From Clostridia bacterium (GTDB lineage Bacteria; Bacillota; Clostridia; Oscillospirales; CAG-272), in the NCBI GenBank assembly GCA_017398585.1, contig JAFQFS010000114.1, positions 1 to 54,682 of the forward strand: a DNA stretch of 54,682 bases, in the 5' to 3' direction. A program made the translations under genes and the position numbers. Below the pieces are notes generated by a model. The model did no database searches, had not been told where the DNA came from, and saw only the letters and a list, made by a program, of their open reading frames with translations. The stretch's first letter is position 1, and every line of letters starts with the position of its first letter. Positions 49,739 to 54,682 of the stretch are shown piece after piece.

Positions 49739-50650
49739 TTACTTGCTTTCGTATTCCCATTCCGCGGTCATGACAACGGGAAGAATCTCGCCGTTTTCGT
49801 CCAGATCCATGCGGTCGATGCAGAGGAAGCGTGCGTTGCCGTTCTTGATGCCCGGCTTGTGACGGTGGTAAACCATCAGGTACTGGTCATCTTCGGGAAG
49901 GTAGAGGAAGCCGTTGTGACCGGGACCGTTTGCGATGGTGGAGTCGCCGGTGGAGAGGATGGTATGGCAGTCGGTGAACGGACCCCACGGCTTATCCGAA
50001 ATGGCGGTGTTTACGCGATAGGTGCCGTTAGTCCAGCCGCCGGACGACCACATGAAGTAGTATCTGCCGCCGCGCTTCATCATGCAGGGACCTTCCACGT
50101 AATCGGGCGGTGTGATTTCCTTGAAGATTTCGCCGTCCTCAAAGGGAACGAATCCGGTCATGTCGTCGTTCATCTTCACAATGTTGCAGTGTCCCCAGCC
50201 TCCGTAGTAGAGGTACATTGTGCCGTCGTCGTCCTTGAACAGGTGCGCGTCGATCGGCTGTGCGCCGTTGTGGAATTCACCAACGAGGGGACGGTCGAGC
50301 AGCGCCTTGAACGGACCTCTCGGGCTGTCGGAAACCGCGATTTCGAGACCGCCGGTCTCGCTCTTGTGCGGAATGTCGTTCGATGCGAAAATGTAGTAAT
50401 ACTTGCCGTCCTTTTCTTCAATGGTCGGTGCCCAGATTGCACACTTTGCCCACGGGAAACCGTCCATGTCGATGATGTTTTCGATCTTTTCCCAGTTGGT
50501 CAGGTCTTCGGAGACGAAGCAGGTGTGGTTGTGCTGATCGTCGAAGGGAAGGGAGTGTGTGACATAGATGTAGTATTTGCCTTCGTAGAAGCGCGCTTCG
50601 GGATCGGCATACCAGTTTTCGTCGAGGGGATTGCGTACGGAGAATTTCAT
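49739..50650 (-). CDS. GH43-family glycosidase
   Basis: The 303-residue five-bladed beta-propeller enzyme has the GH43 triad: base Asp16 in WYADPEA, pKa-modulating Asp134 in QPIDAHLF and acid Glu186 in YVEGPCMMKR. The family inverts alpha-L-arabinofuranosides, beta-xylosides or galactans; subfamily unclear. It has no signal peptide. Single-domain length suggests action on short oligosaccharides. Its promoter's -35 box overlaps the stop codon of the upstream gene. Confidence 0.93.
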   Translation of the reverse strand: MKFSVRNPLDENWYADPEARFYEGKYYIYVTHSLPFDDQHNHTCFVSEDLTNWEKIENIIDMDGFPWAKCAIWAPTIEEKDGKYYYIFASNDIPHKSETGGLEIAVSDSPRGPFKALLDRPLVGEFHNGAQPIDAHLFKDDDGTMYLYYGGWGHCNIVKMNDDMTGFVPFEDGEIFKEITPPDYVEGPCMMKRGGRYYFMWSSGGWTNGTYRVNTAISDKPWGPFTDCHTILSTGDSTIANGPGHNGFLYLPEDDQYLMVYHRHKPGIKNGNARFLCIDRMDLDENGEILPVVMTAEWEYESK

Positions 50651-50697
50651 AGAAGTTCCTTTCCGGCAGACTGCCGTTCATTTATTTTTCTGATTGT

Positions 50698-50727
50698 ATT
50701 TTACCATAACCGTATGGAAATTGTCAA
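50698..50727 (-). promoter_or_regulatory. GH43 promoter overlapping the upstream stop codon
   Basis: Minus-strand TTGACA (50722-50727) and TAAAAT (50698-50703) with an 18-bp spacer. The TGA inside TTGACA is the stop codon of the sialidase-fold gene (50724-50726). A CGGCAG/CTGCCG repeat lies in the leader just before the RBS. Confidence 0.65.
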
Positions 50728-51806
50728 CGGGAGGGTCCGCCGACAAACGAAAGAAAGATGGTGTTGTCGCTGCCGTATTGTTCACACCCTTTCGGCTGCA
50801 TCCATTCCGCCGCCATAACGGCTGCTTTGCCGTCCGGACAGGACGTCACGCCGAAGTTGCCGAGCCGTGCACCCCGCTGTCCGACCAGAACGGCTTCCGT
50901 ATCGCGCCGGAGCCGCATGTGCTCCACTTTCGCCGCAAACAGCGGTGCACGGTGACGGAATACATGGTCGTTGTCCGCACCGCGCCTTGTGTAGACCAGA
51001 TACAGTTCGTCCCCGACCGTCATCCAGTGCTGCTGGGTGTTGTAATTGTCCAGCAGACTGCCGTCGTCCCAGCACCAGTGATGCAGATCGGTGTAGTGAA
51101 GTCCGTCCGTACTTTTCGCGACACAGCCGCATTCGTCGTTGCGCAGGGTCATGTAGTATACCCCCCTGTGACAGACCAGCGACGGTTCATACAGACCGCG
51201 TCCGATTGTCATAGTCAGGGAATTGCCCATCTCAATCAGTCCGAGGTTTTCGCCGTCAAAAGAACAGCGGAGAACCGCCGAATACATGAACGGTTCGTCC
51301 CCCGAGCGGTAGTATACCGGGATCAGGAGATCGCCGTTTTCCAGCTCCACGCTCTGTCCGCTGCCGTTTCCGCAGCGTTCGAATCCTTCCGGCATCTGCA
51401 GGAACATCATTTTACGGAAGGCATTCGTATGTTCATCGTATACGCTGTAAAAGGTCTGTCTGCGCAGACCGGTGGGACTCATCGCACCTGCTTCATATTC
51501 CGCGGTATGTCCAAGCAGAAGGATCGTTCCCGTTTTTCGGTGATACATAGGAGTCGCGTCGCATCCGACGGTGAGCATTTCGCCGTTTTCGATTGGAGCA
51601 AGTCCCTCCTGCGGAATAAAATCACTCCAGGTTTTTCCTCCGTCCGTGCTGGTGCTCATCAGAAGTCCGGAGAACAGGTCACTTCCGTTTACGTCAAGAT
51701 ACTGTGCGGTTGCGAGCATTCTGTCCGGCGCAGAGCAGCACCGCGCATGGACAAGACAGCGTTTGCCGTCGTATCCGCTTCGGATGGGGAAGGTTATGCA
51801 GTTCAT
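50724..51806 (-). CDS. Sialidase-fold (BNR/Asp-box) protein
   Basis: The 360-residue protein has the six-bladed propeller pattern of exo-sialidase-like proteins: an Asp box STDGGKTW (53-60) and a second degenerate one near KSTDGLHY, plus YEPSLVCHRG and a late tyrosine region. The canonical Arg triad of true sialidases cannot be confirmed. There is no signal peptide, unlike secreted sialidases, so it may act on small glycosides or have another role. It lies 29 bp after the APH-type kinase gene on the same strand. RBS AAAGGAGGAG. Confidence 0.75.
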   Translation of the reverse strand: MNCITFPIRSGYDGKRCLVHARCCSAPDRMLATAQYLDVNGSDLFSGLLMSTSTDGGKTWSDFIPQEGLAPIENGEMLTVGCDATPMYHRKTGTILLLGHTAEYEAGAMSPTGLRRQTFYSVYDEHTNAFRKMMFLQMPEGFERCGNGSGQSVELENGDLLIPVYYRSGDEPFMYSAVLRCSFDGENLGLIEMGNSLTMTIGRGLYEPSLVCHRGVYYMTLRNDECGCVAKSTDGLHYTDLHHWCWDDGSLLDNYNTQQHWMTVGDELYLVYTRRGADNDHVFRHRAPLFAAKVEHMRLRRDTEAVLVGQRGARLGNFGVTSCPDGKAAVMAAEWMQPKGCEQYGSDNTIFLSFVGGPSR

Positions 51807-51835
51807 ATATGTCTCCTCCTTTGTTCCTTTGCGGT

Positions 51836-52837
51836 TCAGCCGATTTCCGTACCGATGCCGTAATCTTTGCAGAGTGTACGGATCTGTGTGAGCGCTTTGT
51901 TTTTCGTATAAACCGTGCTGTCGGGAACATGGTACTGGTTGTGCCAGACGTACGAGTCAAACAGCGACCACATCATGGTGTAGATCAGCCGGCGGATCCT
52001 GCTGTGAGCGTCCATCGGAAGAGGAGAGCCGTAGCCGTCCCAGAACGACGGAGATTCCTTCGTCCACGGGATGGAGGAGAAGTCGATCTCGGTGTCGCCC
52101 CACATCGCACGATCGGCGTCAATGATCGCTGCAAATTCCGGATGCTCATCTTTCGTGACGAGGATATTTCCGAACCAGAGGTCGCAGTGCGCGAGACGCG
52201 GCGTTGCGATTTCGTCAAGAATATCTGCGGCATCGGTGAGGGCTGCACGGGCGGCGTCCCGTTCGGCGGGGGAGTAGATGCCGGTGGGCGCGGCGACCGC
52301 GTCCCAGCGTTCGAATTCGGTCATCATGCAGTCGCTCCACCGGTCAAATCCGCCGCCGCGCTTCACTTCCGCGATCCGTCCGAATTTTGTTCCTTCGATC
52401 GCGTGGAATCTGCGGGTTGCCTCTCCGATCTCACGACAGATGCGGGCATAATCGTCGGGGGAGAGCGATTGTTCGCACTGGCTCATCGGACAGCTCGGAA
52501 TGTTGCGAACGATCATGAAATCGCGGTCGAGGATGGTTTTTGTGGTATCGCAGACGAGAACATCGGACACGGGAATTCCTTTGGCGGAACACAGGGAATA
52601 AACCTCGTTTTCCGAGATCATCAGTTCGTGTTCAAAGGTCATCAGCAGGTGACGGTTGACCGGGCCGGCGCGGAGGACGACCGTACCGCAGTCCGCCGTG
52701 CGGATACGGTAGGTGGTATTGAACAGCCCGCCGGTGAGCGGTTCGTACGATGTGAACATGGTGTGCAGGGAACGTTCGATGACAACATGCAGTTCCTGTT
52801 CCGTAAGATCACGGTAGACGGAGGAAGAATTCATCAT
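51836..52837 (-). CDS. APH-family small-molecule kinase
   Basis: The 333-residue protein kinase-like phosphotransferase has a Gly-rich N-lobe (LTGGLFNTTYRI), the catalytic loop AHCDLWFGNILV (Asp219, Asn224) and the metal Asp in IIDADRAMWGD (240-242). Related enzymes phosphorylate aminoglycosides, choline, homoserine, fructosamine or N-acetylhexosamines. With its sialidase-fold and glycosidase neighbours, a sugar kinase role fits better than drug resistance, but that is inference. Two adjacent ATG codons follow AAAGGA; either may be used. Confidence 0.87.
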   Translation of the reverse strand: MMNSSSVYRDLTEQELHVVIERSLHTMFTSYEPLTGGLFNTTYRIRTADCGTVVLRAGPVNRHLLMTFEHELMISENEVYSLCSAKGIPVSDVLVCDTTKTILDRDFMIVRNIPSCPMSQCEQSLSPDDYARICREIGEATRRFHAIEGTKFGRIAEVKRGGGFDRWSDCMMTEFERWDAVAAPTGIYSPAERDAARAALTDAADILDEIATPRLAHCDLWFGNILVTKDEHPEFAAIIDADRAMWGDTEIDFSSIPWTKESPSFWDGYGSPLPMDAHSRIRRLIYTMMWSLFDSYVWHNQYHVPDSTVYTKNKALTQIRTLCKDYGIGTEIG

Positions 52838-52881
52838 AGCGATTATCCTTTATCAATGAAAATGTCGGATGGGATTTTCGT

Positions 52882-54414
52882 TCAGTTTCCGCGGTAATAC
52901 CGCGCGAGCATGGCATAGCAGTGGGCGTTTGCGGACTGCAGAAGGATCTGACGCGGGTTATCCTCACTGTTTGCATCGTTGTTGTTGAAGCGTGTCCAGC
53001 CCTTGATCCACGAGGGGCAGACCAGTCCGTCGTCCGCACGGTGATTGTTCCACGCATAATCGAGCGAGGAACGCATATGATCGATATACTCTGCCGCATC
53101 CGGGACATGTCCGGCGAGATCAGCAAAACCTTCCAGAAGGAACGATGTGAACCAGCTGTGCGACGGATAGGAATATTCTCCCGCTTTGACGGAAGTGTCT
53201 GCGAATTTCTTGTCTGCCGCCGCCGCAGCTTTTTTATTTCGTTCCGTGAGGACGGCGGCTCGGTCCGTGTCTCCGGCGGAACGCGCAATTTCATACAGTT
53301 CCGCTCCGGCGGTCATATACGTTCCTGTGTTGTAGGCGTACTGGCTGCCGTCGGTTTTCTGGATCCGCTTCGAAGGATCGTGGGACGCGAATCCTTCCCT
53401 CAGAAAAACTTTGTCCTGGATACATCCGGATGCGGGATCCCGCAGAACGTTATACACGAACTCATAGATCGCCTGTGCTTTTGTGAGGTAATCTTCCCGC
53501 AGGTCTGCGAATTTCTCATTGTTTTCCGTGGCACGGCAGATTTTTGCGAGCATCATCGCGGTCGGGACGGTGGAACAGGCGTTGAGCGATGCGTGATTGC
53601 TGTCACTGTAGTCGCCGCCCGCGAACTCGAATTTCGACGACCATTTCCAGTAGATGCCGTTAAGCCCTTCCGTCGGCTCGTATCCTTCGCCGACGATCCA
53701 GTTCAGGATATTGATCGCCTCGTTCAGATACCGTTCGTCACCGAGATTGACGTAAGCGTAATACATCTCCTTCGCTACCCAGACGTTGTCGTCAAAGTAG
53801 ACCGCGTCTGCCATCGCTACGATACGGTCGACCGCGGTGTCGTTCCGTGAGGACGAGTAGATCGCGTAGCAGTTGCCCGTTCCGTCCGTTTCGCCGAAAG
53901 CCGCAAGAACATGGTTTTCGTTGTTCCACGTCTGCGGCCCGGACAGACGCACATCGCGCATCCGGTAGTGGCGCAGACCTTCGATCAGCTCGGTCAAATA
54001 TTCCGCAAAATAGGCATAATCCTCGTGGGATTCGTCCATTGCGAGCAGGATCCCATTGACCATTGCCACCTGTTCCGTAAACGGCCACAGATGCGGCTTG
54101 CCGCCGTCCGGGGTAAGTGAGGAAAGGCAGGTTTCGGAATCCCAGTACATTTCGCGGATCCGTTTGCCGTACTGAACCGCGCGTGCGAGATTTTCTGCCG
54201 CAAGCGCCGGATCGGCTGCGGATACTTCGGTGGCGGGAAGTTCATCGGTGGCAGGAGTTTCTTCCGCGGCGGATTCCTCCGTTTCGGGAAGGACAGTTTC
54301 CTGTGCCGCGGGAACGGCAGGCGGAGCTTCGGTCTCCGGCAGAGTTTCCGCAGAGCAGGAGGAGAAAAGCAGGACAGACAGGAGCAGGGCGATTCCGCGC
54401 ATCGTAGATTTCAT
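52882..54414 (-). CDS. GH76 alpha-1,6-mannanase, lipoprotein
   Basis: The 510-residue protein starts at the ATG after GAGGG and has a lipoprotein signal ending at Cys20 (LLFSSC). A Glu/Pro/Ala/Thr-rich linker of about 50 residues follows, then an (alpha/alpha)6 catalytic domain. The GH76 Asp pair is Asp208-Asp209 in AVYFDDNVWVAKEMYYAY. GH76 endo-enzymes cut the alpha-1,6-mannan backbone of yeast mannan or bacterial mannosyl glycans at the cell surface. It is the only clearly exported glycosidase in the window and complements the cytosolic GH125 exo-mannosidase at 24.4 kb. Confidence 0.88.
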   Translation of the reverse strand: MKSTMRGIALLLSVLLFSSCSAETLPETEAPPAVPAAQETVLPETEESAAEETPATDELPATEVSAADPALAAENLARAVQYGKRIREMYWDSETCLSSLTPDGGKPHLWPFTEQVAMVNGILLAMDESHEDYAYFAEYLTELIEGLRHYRMRDVRLSGPQTWNNENHVLAAFGETDGTGNCYAIYSSSRNDTAVDRIVAMADAVYFDDNVWVAKEMYYAYVNLGDERYLNEAINILNWIVGEGYEPTEGLNGIYWKWSSKFEFAGGDYSDSNHASLNACSTVPTAMMLAKICRATENNEKFADLREDYLTKAQAIYEFVYNVLRDPASGCIQDKVFLREGFASHDPSKRIQKTDGSQYAYNTGTYMTAGAELYEIARSAGDTDRAAVLTERNKKAAAAADKKFADTSVKAGEYSYPSHSWFTSFLLEGFADLAGHVPDAAEYIDHMRSSLDYAWNNHRADDGLVCPSWIKGWTRFNNNDANSEDNPRQILLQSANAHCYAMLARYYRGN

Positions 54415-54449
54415 GAAAAGACCCTCGGTTATCAAATATTTCTGCTATC

Positions 54450-54478
54450 ATTATAACAAAGTGTGGGGACAACGTCAA
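54450..54478 (-). promoter_or_regulatory. GH76 promoter
   Basis: Minus-strand TTGACG (54473-54478) and TATAAT (54450-54455) with a 17-bp spacer, 36 bp upstream of the start codon. Confidence 0.8.
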
Positions 54479-54543
54479 GTTTTTCCGCAGAACGCAACAA
54501 AAAAGACCCGGCTGCCCGCGTCTGAAAATACCGGAAAAAAGAG

Positions 54544-54591
54544 AGTGACCCTTGATCGTATCTTTCTTCACAAACACGATCAAGGGTCACT
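54544..54591 (-). terminator. Intrinsic terminator of an upstream minus-strand gene
   Basis: A perfect 16-bp stem (54544-54559 with 54576-54591, arm AGTGACCCTTGATCGT) with a 16-nt loop, followed on the minus strand by CTCTCTTTTTT. It isolates the GH76 unit from transcription entering from the right edge. Confidence 0.88.
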
Positions 54592-54682
54592 TAAAATTCT
54601 TGGTATCTAACATCTTTTGTAATCCTCTCTTTCTGCAGACTATCCGCTGTCGATGTTATACAGGGGATGCTGTTCGGTTCAC
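54591..54682 (-). CDS. C-terminal end of a protein continuing beyond the window
   Basis: An open minus-strand frame runs from the right edge to a TAA at 54591-54593, giving 29 residues (beginning EPNSIPCITS, ending VRYQEF). The stop codon touches the terminator stem, which supports a real gene end. The fragment is too short to identify. Confidence 0.4.
   Translation of the reverse strand, partial: EPNSIPCITSTADSLQKERITKDVRYQEF

Noticed and set aside
48431-50818. 795-codon open frame on the plus strand across GDPD, the small membrane gene and GH43
   Set aside because: It spans three real minus-strand genes and their spacers, lacks an RBS and has no recognisable domain, so it is an antisense shadow.
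51836-52837. Aminoglycoside resistance gene
   Set aside because: The APH fold is clear, but substrate specificity cannot be read from it and the neighbours are glycan enzymes, so I call it a small-molecule kinase.
1-54682. tRNA, rRNA or riboswitch genes
   Set aside because: I found no cloverleaf ending in CCA, no rRNA-like segment, and no T-box or known riboswitch core in any leader; a covariance-model scan would be needed to be certain.

Overview
This is a 54.7 kb chromosomal window from a spore-forming Firmicute, most likely an uncultured gut-type member of the Clostridia. The evidence is a set of sporulation and germination genes (PdaA-type deacetylase, SpoIID/LytB protein, GerA/SpoVAF-family protein, a possible SpoIIM-like protein), strong AGGAGG ribosome binding sites, sigma-A type TTGACA/TATAAT promoters, a BmrCD/TM287-288 type ABC exporter and a Clostridia-like gene order (coaE next to a lytic transglycosylase). 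I see no tRNA, rRNA, CRISPR array, insertion sequence or phage gene.

Layout. 0-8 kb: argG, two polysaccharide deacetylases diverging from it, a membrane gene pair (SpoIIM-like and YesL/DUF624), an acetyltransferase converging on an XRE regulator, and ychF. 8-13 kb: a plus-strand run of VTC-domain protein, DUF4956 membrane protein, two-component system and an RlmL-like rRNA methyltransferase. 13-22 kb: spoVAF/gerA homologue, a MarR-regulated heterodimeric ABC exporter, and a SpoIID-like gene with a secreted partner. 22-31 kb: a type IIA topoisomerase A subunit without its B partner, a GH125 mannosidase behind prfA and sua5, a KDPG aldolase, and coaE-lytic transglycosylase-M18 peptidase. 31.7-33.9 kb: MarR plus acyl-CoA ligase.

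34-54.4 kb is an accessory catabolic island. Most of it is on the minus strand, in short units that often have their own near-consensus promoters. It encodes a nucleoside hydrolase, two clan GH-D-like glycosidases separated by a PHP phosphoesterase, a URO-D superfamily protein, an alkaline-phosphatase-superfamily protein, a GT4 glycosyltransferase, a second PHP-like protein, a sodium symporter, a class C beta-lactamase-fold hydrolase, a clan GH-A glycosidase, a glycerophosphodiesterase, GH43, a sialidase-fold protein, an APH-type kinase and a GH76 lipoprotein. Only the GH76 protein looks exported. No ABC or PTS sugar importer and no sugar-type regulator is present, so the other enzymes probably act on small imported or endogenous glycosides.

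The most unusual feature is a dispersed DNA element of about 62 bp. Eight clear copies and one rearranged relative occur in the window. Each has a T-rich arm ending in GGGG followed by a long G4-A4/T4-C4 hairpin. Six of the eight sit a few bases after the stop codon of a minus-strand gene, always with the hairpin nearest the stop. Other structured sites include a terminator-like stem that buries the ribosome binding site of the spoVAF homologue, two stacked hairpins between the response regulator and kinase genes, and a palindrome that ends two convergent genes at once.
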